This document shows positions 12,527-24,500 of a DNA stretch of 64,000 nucleotides, in pieces. Source of the DNA: Adineta ricciae (lineage: Eukaryota; Rotifera; Eurotatoria; Adinetida; Adinetidae); NCBI GenBank assembly GCA_905250025.1, contig CAJNOJ010000190.1:141331-205330 (forward strand), in the 5' to 3' direction. The notes under the pieces were generated by a model. It saw only the letters and a program-made list of their open reading frames with translations. It did not search any database and was not told where the DNA came from. How positions within the stretch are numbered: position 1 is the stretch's first letter; each line of letters starts with the position of its first letter. Both the position numbers and the translations under genes were made by a program.

Positions 12527-13564
12527 GACACGAGTTCGAATAACAAATAATATGAGAATAATGTGAGAAATGTAGTAATATCAAGGGCGACAATGTTCGA
12601 TTACTGATGAACATTGAGAAATGAAGAACGTTCTGTTGTTTTGCTATGCTTGTCTGAGTTTCGTTCTTTGGTGTTCTCTGATTTCAAATCAATTACGAAA
12701 ATAGACTTTGGAATAAGTAACAGTGAAGTATATTCAACATATCTAAAATAAAACAAGTATTCATCCAATCATACTTTCGTTCAAGTGAATAGAAGATGCA
12801 CTTAGAATACAAACCAATTACTTGCACATGCTTGTCTACTACATAATCATCTAATTTATAGAAAGAGAGAAAATAAAAAAGCTCCTTTAATCATTTTTGA
12901 TCACTGTTGTTTATTCTAAAGTAAGGCATTCTTGAAGATGCTCGTCTATTTTAATCGGAGATATTTCTAGAAAACAATTGACTGACTTGTTCTGAAAATC
13001 AATAGAGATTCTAAACTATCCGGTTAACGAAATGACTCGACAAGGTTTTCAATCTATCTTCTCTTTCTCTGCTGAACTTTGGACATTGATAAGCATATCT
13101 CCTCTATGAAGTAAATATGTATACAGAAGAACAAGAGTTTCTATACTGAAATTGCGTCGCGAACTTTTTGATCGAATAGTACAGAAAGAATTCTGCTCGG
13201 AAGAAATGACATAACTATAGCAGCTATCAACGAAGATCCCACAATGTTTATGTTTTGTTTACACGTAAAAACAAATGCAAGATGAAAATCATCGTCGATT
13301 GAAAACGAAAAGTTCGAGAAAAAAATTTTATTTTGAAAAACAAAATAGAAAAACGCATTTTTACTTATTCTTACGCGTGCAGCATTATATTAAATCAGTG
13401 ATAGTTCTGAATGGATAATTAAGATCGAATGAAACGCCTCCTTTTCGTCATTTGATGAACATCTTCACCAATCAGATTTATTTCATGAGTCACTTCGTCA
13501 AATTTGTTGACGAGTTATTTCTCATTTTCTCAACAGCAGAAGTCTTTTTTTACGATTAGATTTC
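12527..13564. other. Divergent intergenic region between SLC25A36 and WDR7
   Basis: No gene is seen. It must hold the promoters of both divergent genes. Just before the WDR7 ATG there are possible 3' splice acceptors (ctcaacag near 13530 and gattag near 13557), which suggest a spliced leader or a 5' UTR intron. Confidence 0.45.
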
Positions 13565-16500
13565 ATGGCTAACAATTCGCGAATTATTTTACCTTTTGCA
13601 TTATGGTCAGAAGCTCCACCGTCATTGTCTGTCACGTCATTATTCATCAATTTCGCCAGTGAAGATCTTATCACAGGAACAAATGATGGATTTATGGTTT
13701 GTTGGAAGATTGTTCCCGATCGACAGAAGGTAAAATTCTTCACTAAAGCACATTGATTATTGAAAAGTTGAGGCGTCACATTCAGATTATTCCAAAATTG
13801 ATGTTAATCGGTCATACAAGTAAAATATCATTCATTGTTGGACCAACAGGAAATCACAAGCTTGAACAATTTGTTAGTATTTCTGATAATGATGGGTAAG
13901 TTACCGTTGACGATGTTTTTCCTGACAATCGATTGGTGAAATAGGCAAATCAAGTTGTGGAATAATGAAGATGGTCGTTGTATTGAACATATTCGAACAA
14001 ATCTAAAGCACCGTGCAGCTCAAGTAAACTTGCTCAATTTCGATTCTGTTATTGTTAAGTTTTTCAAAATGTGTTTAGTGTTTTAATTATCAATTAACCA
14101 ATGAACATTTCCTTGTCTGTTGTGGATGCTATTCCGAAATCATCATTTACGATATGCGTACATTGGAAATTAAATTTACACTGATACCATCACATGTAGA
14201 TGCTGAATGGATATCGACTTTTTTTATTTTTCAAAAATCTACTGGTCCAGGTATACCGAATAACTATTTCGCGTACATTTCCTTGATTCGCTTCATTTTG
14301 TTCAGATGTTATCATCACGATTGGATTGTTGGATAGTGGTTGTGTGAAATTATGGGCATTTGATCCACGTACAGTAACATCGAACGTAAGAAATGAAAGT
14401 TGTGCGATCGATTAACTTCAGTGGCAGATTTTAGACTACAATTGAGGGAACAAGTGTAGGAAATAATAATGATCTTGTGCCTATTGAACTGAAAGAACAT
14501 GAAAGTAGAGAAATTCGAACACAATTTGGTTCGATCATTGTTCCTTGTGAGGAATGTCAACGTATGATACTGGTTGTTCACGGGCGAGGTTGGCAGGTAA
14601 GTCCTATTCAAATTTAGTAGAAGCAAAAATTCGAGAAATCTTTTAGATATTTGATGGAGTTGATTTTACGGAATTGTGTACATATACAACGTCCGAGAAG
14701 GAAGTCGTTAAAGATGAACATTGGATCTATGGACATTTTCCAACGCCAGAATTAGTCATACTCTTCTCTGCTCGAGGCTATGCACATATTTTTCGACTTC
14801 CAGAAAAGTAATCCATCTCTCACGAATGTCTTCTTCTGGTCGAACTTTAATGTTTAGTGCAACGTTCGGAAATGCAAAATATCGTTCGCAACACAATAAA
14901 ACAGATATGCAAATACCCAAATGGTTATGTCGACTAAATGTTGGCAATGAATTAGTAAGTGTTTAATCTTCGTCATGGATAGAAGCCAATCACTTCTATG
15001 GATTTAGCAATTGGGTCAAACGCCGGTGTATTATTGTCACACGAAGTTGAAACAATGTCAAATCTATCGTGCTGATAGTGCTGGTCAACTCTCTATTTGG
15101 ACTGTCAACTTAACACGATTTTCAACCACAAGTGGTAAGATTGCTTCCATTCTTTCCAATGTTGCTCATTGATTTTCAATAGATATTTTCCCATCATGGT
15201 CAGTTTCTTACAAAGATGTATGGTCAAATGCAATGAAGAATGTCCACACAGTGCGAAAAGTTTTCAACGAAGTAAACTATCATTTTTTATGATTCTATAA
15301 ATATTAAACAAGACTTTTCTCTTTCAAGCTATTACCAAATCAAGTTCAGAAGTTAACAGCATCTTGTCATTTGATTACCATGGACCGTTTAGCATTCGGT
15401 TCTGATAATGGACAAATTTATCTTCTACCTGCATTAAAACTTATTTCCTATTTATTCTTAAGCAATGATCAACCTCAAGAAAATTTCGGTAAACCATTCT
15501 CTTTTTCTTCCTATACGACACTCACTTGTTCCATACAGATGTACAAACACTCTCTGGACATAGTCAAGCAATCACATGTTTAATTCATCCACATAGCGAA
15601 TACTCACGCTATGATATTCAGCATTTACTCAGTGGTAGTATCGATCATTCCATACGTTTATGGGACTTAGCAACCAACACACAATTACATATGTTTACTA
15701 TTCATTCCGGCGCCATTCTGATGTTTCATATTCCACCGCCCATGCTGAACGTAAATGAGGACATTGACGAAAAAAATTGTGCCACGCCATTTTGTTTTTA
15801 GATCAAAGTGCAATATTGTGTTTGTTCCATAGCTAATGACCATAGCGTGGCATTGATTAGTTTAAAAGAACGTAAAACGGTGTTATTAGCTAATCGACAA
15901 TCGTATCCTGTTGTTGGACTTCGTTGGCGAATTAATGATGACTTTTTATTGATTAAATGTTCAGATGGAAGTTTATTTATTTGGCAAATTGAAACAGGAA
16001 ACCTCGATCGAGTTGCCCATGGAGTCTTAGCGGAAGAACTCTTTGAATGGTACAATGATCCGAGACTGTTGAATGCAGGTGGCGATTCGCAGAATGACCC
16101 ATTGTCAATGGCAATGACAAGTACACACTACTTTCAAATACGATCGACTTGGAAAAGAAGAGATCATGATCAAATGAAGAAATTAAACCGAAAGCTCGGT
16201 AAGAGAGTGTTCGAAGAATGTGAAAATTATTTAAAATGTGTCATCGTTTCTGGATTTAGGTAATCTACGTCATGATTTAATCGGTGCATCTTCGTTCAAA
16301 CATACGGAGTATCGTTTACCGATTGTCATCCAACAGTTTCACACGAATCTTGGCGATGATCTATCCATACTTGTTCTCTTCGATTTGCTTCAACTGATAA
16401 GTACGTAGATTTGCTGAACTCCTATGCTTTACTCAAATATTTGCTTTTGCTGTTACATGATTAACAACTTCTCTTGTCTTATTTCTCTTTCTCTGTCTAT

Positions 16501-19471
16501 TCACGCTAGGCCAAATTATCGTATTCGATCTTGAAAAACAACACGCTCAAAATCCTAGTAATATTTAGTTTGTTAACTTGCTAATCATTTCATAACCCTT
16601 CTCTCGTACTTTCCCTTTCTCATCAATTTGTTATGTCTTTACTAGAATACATCGACACAGCAAATAGTGATGTTAGATTACAATTGACTCAAACATCGAA
16701 ATCATTGGCAGTACTATCGGATTTTCTTGTTTCATTGCTTCATCCATGGTCGTTCGATAAAACAATGGATAAAATTTGCCAGGAACGTTTAAAACTCTAT
16801 CGTACCAATCGATATCTATCTTATGGAATCTTAAGCAAAAACGATCATTTAACTATCGTTTTACCAACATGGCAACAGTATCTCAACGATAATATTCCGG
16901 AAACATTTTTACCACTTCAAACGGCATTAATTTCATTTGATGGAATGGAAGTGAACGAAAATGAGATCATGCGACAGTCTGTTTAGAAAGAAAAATCGTT
17001 TCTTATAGATAACATTCTTCTTGTGTTTAGAAAACAAGAACGAGTAGAAAACTATGTGTACCAATGGCGATGGACATACTCGTCGATTCTTAATACAGAG
17101 CATTTATTAAGTTTAGTAACGATGGTTTATATTTTAATGAATTGTGATCGATGGATCTGCAATGTGTAAGTTCGAGATTTTGTAAATGAACCATCCGAAA
17201 ACTTTGTTTGTATTTAGACCAAATGATCAAAGTGACCAAGCAGTAGTAAGTAGAGAGAAATGCTTTGATAAGTTGATTGTTGATGAACTGAATCTTAGTT
17301 AAATCAACGAGAAGCATGGAGTAAATTATTACAGTTTTATTGCTCTGATATGCTTGAACAATGTCAAACAAAAACTTTTCAATCATTGTCTATCGAAATT
17401 CTATGCTCACACTGGCAAGATCTATGTCTAGAGGTACATTTTCATTTTGAAATTCGAAGAATTGTGTTCTTTATTTCAAGCTACGAGATGCCGCACGGAA
17501 ATTACTCGAAAAAGAACTTGACCATTTGCATAAAAATCATGACGCATGGCATATATTCATATCCAAATGGTCAATGCTGTTCAATCAATCATATAATAAA
17601 GAAGCCGATGGTGCGCTATACGATCAAGATATTCGTGATATATTTCTCGATGATTTGCCATGTAAGATCTTTCAAAAAAAAGAAAGGGAAAGCTTGCATC
17701 CCTATTGATGGAACTGTTGCTTTTAGTTCATAACGAAACAGCGACAGTAACAACAGTCAATCAACAGTATAAAACTCAACAGATGTTATCAATTATATTG
17801 ATTGGCATTATCGGTGCGCGGTACGGACAAGAAGTTGAACAAACAAAACAATCAAATGCGCCAATCAAAGGATTTACTGTAGATAGCCCTGAAATGATTT
17901 TAAAACTGAGTGCGAACGATTTCATACTCATGAATATCGACATGATCATTTGCCTTCATTCTTTATAGGTCGAATCTTAACAAGTCTTTTATCTCCATCG
18001 AACTTCGATCATATACCCATTCATACTGTTATTCGTCGAACAGCGATCGATCTTATTGGTCGTGGTTATACAATCTGGGAACCATATTTAGATATCGGAC
18101 AAGTTCTATTAACACTGCTTGATCTATGTGCGATCAGTGATAGTACAACGATCTCCAGCAAGTGAGTAATCATATCTAACAGAGTACAAAGGTTTGAGCG
18201 CGAGGAATACTTTCAGGCAGCCTAATATCTATACGAGCAGGTAGTATGAAAAGCCATAGGGTGGAGGGGAATGCTTGCTTTGTTTTTATCTAGACAAATC
18301 GATTTAACAATCAAACGGCATGAAACGAGGTGTGTTGGTTAGAACCTAATGCACGCTTTTTTCCTTCATTGTCTGTGTTTCGTTTTTTGTATTCTAACCC
18401 GCAAACTTCTTTCGTTAATTTAGTCAAAGTTTGCATCGAATATTTTGTTTTTTCATTTAGTGTAATAAGCGGAATTTTGACACCTAAAACAGATACCTGC
18501 CTAACAGCACGAACTGCATTGACATTGATTGCTACATCTCGTTCGAATGTAGTCATCATTACATTAGCACGTGAGATAGCCAAACATGTTCTTTCGCAAT
18601 CTGGTCAAACATCGTCGTCGGCAGCACGCACTGCCGCACCATCGCAAACGACAATGACAATAAGAAACGAACAAAAACATGAAATACTTCGTTTAATCAA
18701 GATCCTTATCGAAAAATGTCCGCATGATGTTGCGGAATTGATTATTGAAGTAAAATAATTGCTCTCGATGATTACAAATACGGATCGAAATTTATTGATT
18801 TTTCAGGTTACCGATATTATATTGAATTGCATTGATTTAAGCACTCTTCGACATAAAAGTGTTCAAGCCGTACATGAAACATTCGGATTACTACTAAAGT
18901 AAAAAGTTATGATCATCAATCGTCATTTTAGAAATTCTAAAATTGTTGTGTAGATATCCAATAGTAACTTACTGTTATGACTCACCGAAATTATGTGTTG
19001 GTACGAAAACAGGTGTTCTTGCTTTGTATGATTTAAAGACACCGAAATACCAAGTAAAGATAAAATCTGTTTTTCGAAGAAATATTAGTTTGCTTTGTTT
19101 TTTATTCAAGCCATTTCAAGCTCATCCAAAGAATGAAGTGATTACTTGTGTCGAATTCTCACCGGATGGCAAATATCTGGCTTCCTATTCCGCTTACGAA
19201 GGAATTTTATACTTTTGGCAAGTGAGTTTCTCTTCTGCATCTTGTTGGTATTCGCAAGGAAAAGCCATCTTGTTGTTTTGCTTTGTAGACATCATCGAAT
19301 ACATTTTTCAGTACATCAAATACGATTCATCTAGTGTCTCGACATGCTGCTCAACGACTCGATCGTTCGATTCCATCGCCAATGAAGAAGGTTGACATGA
19401 ACTGGCTTGATCGCACAACTGTTCGGATGTATTGGCATGTCGATAAGAGCGAAAAGAAATTTACAGTATAA
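13565..19471 (+). CDS. WDR7: WDR7 / rabconnectin-3 beta WD40 protein
   Basis: A gene of more than 20 exons with introns mostly 50-60 nt. Early exons include 13565-13729, 13786-13895, 13945-14023 and 14079-14251. The last exon ends at TAA 19469-19471. The N-terminus resembles WDR7 (LPFALW, then a WD blade ending LWNNEDGRCIE). Later diagnostic segments include LSGHSQAITCLIHPHSEYSRYD, the blade LLSGSIDHSIRLWDL, IANDHSVALISL and CSDGSLFIWQIETGNLDR. Then come a long helical middle region, the motif HTVIRRTAIDLIGRGYTIWEPY and a final WD pair (FSPDGKYLASYSAYEGILYFW). WDR7 pairs with DMXL/rabconnectin-3 alpha to assemble and regulate the vacuolar H+-ATPase on synaptic and endosomal membranes. No inactivating change was noticed; individual exon edges in the middle are approximate. 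WDR72 is the close alternative. Confidence 0.92.
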
Positions 19472-20793
19472 ACTCGAACGACCTCAAACAGTGACTTCCT
19501 TTTCCCATTCCTTTTTTTATATTGTACTCGTCAATGTCTGTGCAATAGATTATGAATTTTAAACAACAAATATAACGTAATTTATCAATCGAATTCGATC
19601 TTCTCTTTGCAATAGTAGAATGGTGAAACGATGTCGGACACGATTGATGACTCCAAATTCCTTTTCGAAAATAAGGTTCATTTAGTTTACCGGATACGTC
19701 ATATATCCAATTATGCAGGTATATTTTCTATCAGATCTGAATATTCATATTCAATTAGAAAACACATTATAATGAATAGGCGAATTCAGGATATTCTCCG
19801 ATTGTAATCTACAGATAAAAAAAGAAAGCGTGTCAGATGTCGTTTTGTTTTCAGAGGAATCGAATAATTAATAGTCCAACATTGAACACGTCATCTCATC
19901 GTAATCTTCAGCTCAGTTTTCATTCAGATTTACGCGAACATGAGACGCACAGACATACATCCTATTGATCTACTTCTATTCAGAGATTTTCTGAAAACTT
20001 GTGTGCAGATATTCGTTTTTATCCATGCCTTATGTCATCTTTTCGTATCCTTTATAGGTCCATACTACACAACAATCACGTAGCATATCGATTTAGAATT
20101 TTCATCGTAATGCAGACGCTGTCGTCTATTCTTTCGGAAACAATCTGTTTCGCATTAAACTACGATTTGTTTTATTTCAAGTTTCGACTGTAGGAGATAA
20201 GATTCATCATAAAAATGATTGATTCATTTCAGTCGTTTTTTTCCACATCTGCTAGACGTATATCCTCTGGAAAGAATCGATTGATAAGTCAAACATTCTT
20301 TCTATGTTATTCTCATTCTCTTGAACAAAATAAGTCAGAATATGAAATCACTGCCGATTGAACATCATCGTCACTTCTGCTTCCTTCCATCTCAGATGTT
20401 TTGATCTCTCACATATGTGTACATGTGAACGAAAAGAATGCTCAACGGCTTCTGCCATAAAAAGCAAACAAGCCCCAGAGAGAAATAGAGAGAGAGAGAA
20501 ATGACTAGCAATTAAATGCACGCTCATTCTTCTATGTAGCATATCCGATAGATCGAGGCAAGACAAAAATGTGTTTTCTTTTTTCTTTTCCTTCGTCGGA
20601 CAGTATCTTTCTATGCGCTAAAAAAATAAATCATCACCCATCAACGTTACATTGATGGCCATCTAAATAATAATAGGAGGAGAATAAAAGGAACAGCATC
20701 AGATCACAATAGATATCTCGTCTAGATATATACATATACGCGCGCAGTTCAGTTACTGATCTTATTGACCCCGTTCGTGCCAATACTGGAAAG
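19472..20793. other. Intergenic region between WDR7 and an orphan membrane protein gene
   Basis: No convincing gene. Near the right end a TATATA stretch (about 20723-20735) is followed about 25-30 bp later by TTCAGTT (about 20748), an arrangement like a TATA box plus initiator upstream of the ATG at 20794. This is suggestive only. Confidence 0.4.
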
Positions 20794-21715
20794 ATGCTCA
20801 TCTCAATTGTAGTTGCTACACTTCTGACGACAGTAAAGATTGCACAAACAGGTAGAATTTTATTTGATTTATATGTAAAAATATCACCGAAATCTTCTTG
20901 TTTAGACAGTCTTAAAACTACATTACCCGTGTCGATGATACTCGATGGAATTACATTAGAGCAAGTAAGAAGCATAACGACTATTTGTTTGCATTCATAA
21001 TTTCATTCTATTAGTGGAATGAGCGTTCATTGTGGAATCAAACTTGTCCCATCATTGTTCATCATTTAAACGAATTCTGTAAAAAAGATTATCTTTGTGA
21101 CGCAGAGTAAATATTCAACTTTCTCACCCTCATTCGACTAACATAAACTTTCGAAATAGATATGGGATCGCTAACGTACATCTAATGCATGCTGTTCAGT
21201 ACAGTTTAGCATCGATCCAATTGAATATAACAGCAGACAAACCTGTGCTATCAATGACTACTCGAATGGGTAATACACTTTCCCTGTACAATTACACCGG
21301 ATTATTAACAAGTGAGAACGTCGCGAAAAGCGAATTGTATTGTTTTTGCTTAATCGATTGCTTTTGTTTTATTTAGGAGCGTTACTTCAAACGAAAATTG
21401 ATATCGAACGTTCGAATGAAGGCCGTTTGTTCTTTACTCCCAACTATTCCAATGAAAATTCATTCGTCAGTCGAACAAGTCGCTTGTTATTTGTTCTTCT
21501 GGGAATTCTTCTTGTTGCTACGGTATTTGGATTAACTGTTTTATTCTTTCAAAGAATGTAAGACATATCTTCTTTTTATTGAAACTAATTTGTCTCGAAT
21601 ATTCTTTAGTCGTCAACATAGTTATTCAAAATTACTGAAAATCCCACGAATCTACCAAACGACTCAAGATGATCCATTAACTGACGCACCATCAACAGCT
21701 GCCTTGCATCAATAG
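20794..21715 (+). CDS. Unrecognised type I membrane glycoprotein
   Basis: Six exons: 20794-20851, 20906-20964, 21015-21107, 21161-21311, 21377-21557 and 21610-21715, giving 215 residues in frame. There is an N-terminal signal peptide (MLISIVVATLLTTVKIAQT), an ectodomain with three cysteines (TCPII, EFCKKDYLC) and several N-glycosylation sequons (NQT, NIT, NYT, NYS), then one transmembrane helix near residues 154-177 (LLFVLLGILLVATVFGLTVL) and a tail of about 38 residues. I do not recognise a family. All five introns have GT-AG ends and are 50-65 nt, so the gene is structurally sound. It may be lineage-specific. Confidence 0.75.
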
Positions 21716-22402
21716 AATCAAGCGTAGCACATATTTCTTCTCTTTCATTTTATGAGCAACACAAGAAGAGGGAAAGTCATCATAAAATGATTATTTTCGA
21801 ACACGTTAATCACTAATCGGATGTTTCTCTTTTGATGTAAATAAATCCAGACACATTTCAATAATAATAATAAAATTAGCGAGATTTCATTATGTGGAGC
21901 TGGAATCATTCGGGTGCGAAATATTCCGAAAACCCAGTATCGAATAACTCAACCTACATAACTCTGTCGATCGATTATAAAATAATTAATTTGTCACTGT
22001 TAGCAAACATAACGTCAAGGGAATCTCAACTTCGACTGTAGATCCTTTTGACTTTCATTATACGATGTGATATTCAAACTAGGTCTTTTTCTTTTTTGTT
22101 TGTTCTTTGTTAACATAATGTCATGATCAATGACAAAAAAAACCGGATAGAAGATTAATAGGGAATAGGCAATGAAAGCAAACAAGATGAGTTTATCAAC
22201 CTGGATTACACACGTAGATGAAAATAAAATGTCGGGAGAAAAAAAAACCTCATTGTATATTCGTTCAACGAGTACGATCGAGAATGAATATATATGAGTA
22301 AGAAGATATCATACTTAAGCAAAACAAAAACTCTTCATAAGATCACCGGCCCTTATTGGAGTTAAGAACAAATGCATACATTCGTTCTCAAGTATCTCAT
22401 TA
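21716..22402. other. Convergent intergenic region
   Basis: 3' flanks of the orphan membrane protein gene and of the AGPAT gene. It is AT-rich, with AATAAA-like signals (aaataaatcc near 21839, aataataataataaaat near 21861). No gene seen. Confidence 0.5.
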
Positions 22403-23314
22403 TCACCAGTGCTTTTTGTCGTTGATCACAGTTGTTTGAATTGTGAGATATGCGTCCATCATGCGTTTTCGCGTCATGTCAGTCAATCGTTGAAGATCAT
22501 TGTCAAGTGTCATACCTGTTGTATTGATCGGTTCAAGACATTTGATCGTTACACAACCGGGACGCCAATAATAACTATTCGTCGATTTGTCGACATTATA
22601 TATTGGTTTATATGATGAAAAAACAATGGGAACAATGGGTATTTGTGCTTCAATAGCTGTGCGAAAAGCGCCAAGCTTAAATGGAAGAAATGTCTCGGAC
22701 ATATTTCTTGTTCCTATATGATGAGAATAAATTCATAGTTAAAAAGAATATGAAGTTCAATTAATCGATTCACCTTCAGGAAACACCCACAATCGAAGCG
22801 ATTGGGTTTTGAGTTTTTCGATCAAGTTCTGCATTGTTTCTGCTGCTCGTTGACGATTTTTTCTATCGACAAATTCGACGCCTGCTAACCACGATGATGG
22901 ACCGAATGGTCCAGCCCAAAGCAGCTCTCGCTTTGCTAATATAGTACAATAATGAATATGTTTCGGCCAAAGATACATCATGCCAATAAAATCAATTGAT
23001 GACTGATGATTTGCCACAATCACACAAGATTTACTATCGTCCAAGACTTGTCCATTCTCCACACGATACTTCATACCGAACAAACGAAGAAATGGATTCA
23101 AACCAATGGCCGAGAGACGTATGTTCAAAGCACTGCGTGGATGAAGCAGAAAAATCGGTGGTAATATAATTGAATATAAGATGACTAGACTCGCATAAAG
23201 CGTATATTTAAGTTTAAATAATTGTTGTTCATTGAGAACATAGTGAGCCATTAAATAGACGATTATACTTAACAAAAGTATACCGAGCAACAATAGAATC
23301 AAAATTGAATACAT
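22403..23314 (-). CDS. AGPAT: 1-acyl-sn-glycerol-3-phosphate acyltransferase
   Basis: Two exons, 22774-23314 and 22403-22713, with a 60-nt intron; 283 residues, the usual size for AGPAT1/2. Two or three hydrophobic helices at the N-terminus (residues 1-21, 36-60) anchor it in the ER membrane. Acyltransferase motif I is NHQSSID at about 102-108 (the catalytic His-X4-Asp), motif II appears around KRELLWAGPFG, and motif III FPEGTRN is rebuilt across the intron. A PIVPIVFSSY segment corresponds to motif IV. The enzyme adds the second acyl chain to lysophosphatidic acid to make phosphatidic acid. An acceptor-like TTTTAG lies 14 nt upstream of the ATG, so the 5' UTR may be spliced. Confidence 0.93.
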
Positions 23315-23552
23315 GATTCTCTTCTTATCTAAAACAACTCAAGAATTTTCGTTGTATTTTTATTACAAAGATTAACTATGTATGTACAAGTAGATAACAA
23401 TAGGTATCAATTAGAACGTAGCATGCAGTTTGGAGGACAAAACAAGAAGAAGAACAAAAGATTGGAATGGACTTTAGTATTGAAAAATACTCAACTAATA
23501 GAATAGATGTAATCATGCATAAGAAGGCAAAGTAGTATACATGATAATTTGT

Positions 23553-24110
23553 TTAAAACGTTGGCTGAAAATGAGAATGTGTTTCAGAAACAAGCATTGT
23601 ATGACACTGCGGGAACCGTTGTCGCCAGTCATCTGATACGAAACAAACCGACCACATGCCAACAGGTACCAATGTTAGTAACAATCCACAAAGAACAACA
23701 ACGAATGATAAACGATAATTAAAATATAATAAACGATTCAAAAGAACTAAAAATAGCCAACTACTTGCTAAAGCTAATCCACTTAATTCTCTTCCTTCTT
23801 CGTAATGCAAAAAGTGGCTCTTCACGTTCATCGTACTTCCTTCATATTGATATTTAAATAAAAAGTGACAACCATATGCAATGATCAAACAAAATACAAA
23901 TGCATTCATACAGATAATCACATTTGATAACGAGCGGTAGTTAAACAATTCAATCGCGAGAAATATCGATGTACACATGTAAATCGTTACCCACAAATAC
24001 CAATCATGATCGTTTAAGTTAACAAAAGCTGCGAATAGAAAGAATATACAACCGATGGCATTGGTGATACGCCAAATAATTTTGCTTGTTGATTGATTTT
24101 GACTCTCCAT
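23553..24110 (-). CDS. TMEM220: TMEM220-like multi-pass membrane protein
   Basis: A single-exon frame of 185 residues from the ATG at 24108-24110; a longer frame to 24161 exists, but MESQNQ fits the family start better. It has five or six hydrophobic helices. Family features visible are the early FVNLNDHDWYLWV (compare the N-D-P-D type motif after helix 1) and HYEEGRELSGLALASSWL, matching the conserved EEGRELSG motif of TMEM220. It ends with W...CH near the C-terminus, also typical. The molecular role of TMEM220 is not established. No disruption is seen. Confidence 0.85.
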   Translation of the reverse strand: MESQNQSTSKIIWRITNAIGCIFFLFAAFVNLNDHDWYLWVTIYMCTSIFLAIELFNYRSLSNVIICMNAFVFCLIIAYGCHFLFKYQYEGSTMNVKSHFLHYEEGRELSGLALASSWLFLVLLNRLLYFNYRLSFVVVLCGLLLTLVPVGMWSVCFVSDDWRQRFPQCHTMLVSETHSHFQPTF

Positions 24111-24500
24111 TGTCAGAAACATCTTCAATACAGAAAAAAAAGAATACAAAATGAAGTTCATTTATTTAATGTGAATATTTTTCATTTCGAACAAATCTAA
24201 CAAGAGCAAAAAAAACACAGATTAACAAAAAAATAGAAGAAATCTTTACAGAGATAGACAAGCAATAAGACTAGAGATCACGCTGAGAAGAACAAAAAAA
24301 GAGAAATGTATACAAGATTTTTACTATTTCGTAAGCGAACGAGCGAAGAAGAGAAAGAGAGAGAGCGAGAAAGAAAGGAGAAAAAAATCAGTTTCGTTTT
24401 ATTATTATTGGTTGATAAGCAATACAAGAGAGAACAACGTTTAGTTGGTGAACATGTCACAGTGTTTTATGGCTACTCATGAAAGAAAATCATATTAAGT
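24111..24500. other. Intergenic region between TMEM220 and WEE1
   Basis: Both flanking genes are on the minus strand, so this holds the TMEM220 5' flank and the WEE1 3' flank. It is purine-rich, with a GA tract near 24350-24375. No gene. Confidence 0.5.

Noticed and set aside
14054-14078. A 25-nt intron in WDR7
   Set aside because: Too short. An upstream donor at 14024 gives a normal 55-nt intron and a better match to the WDR7 family.
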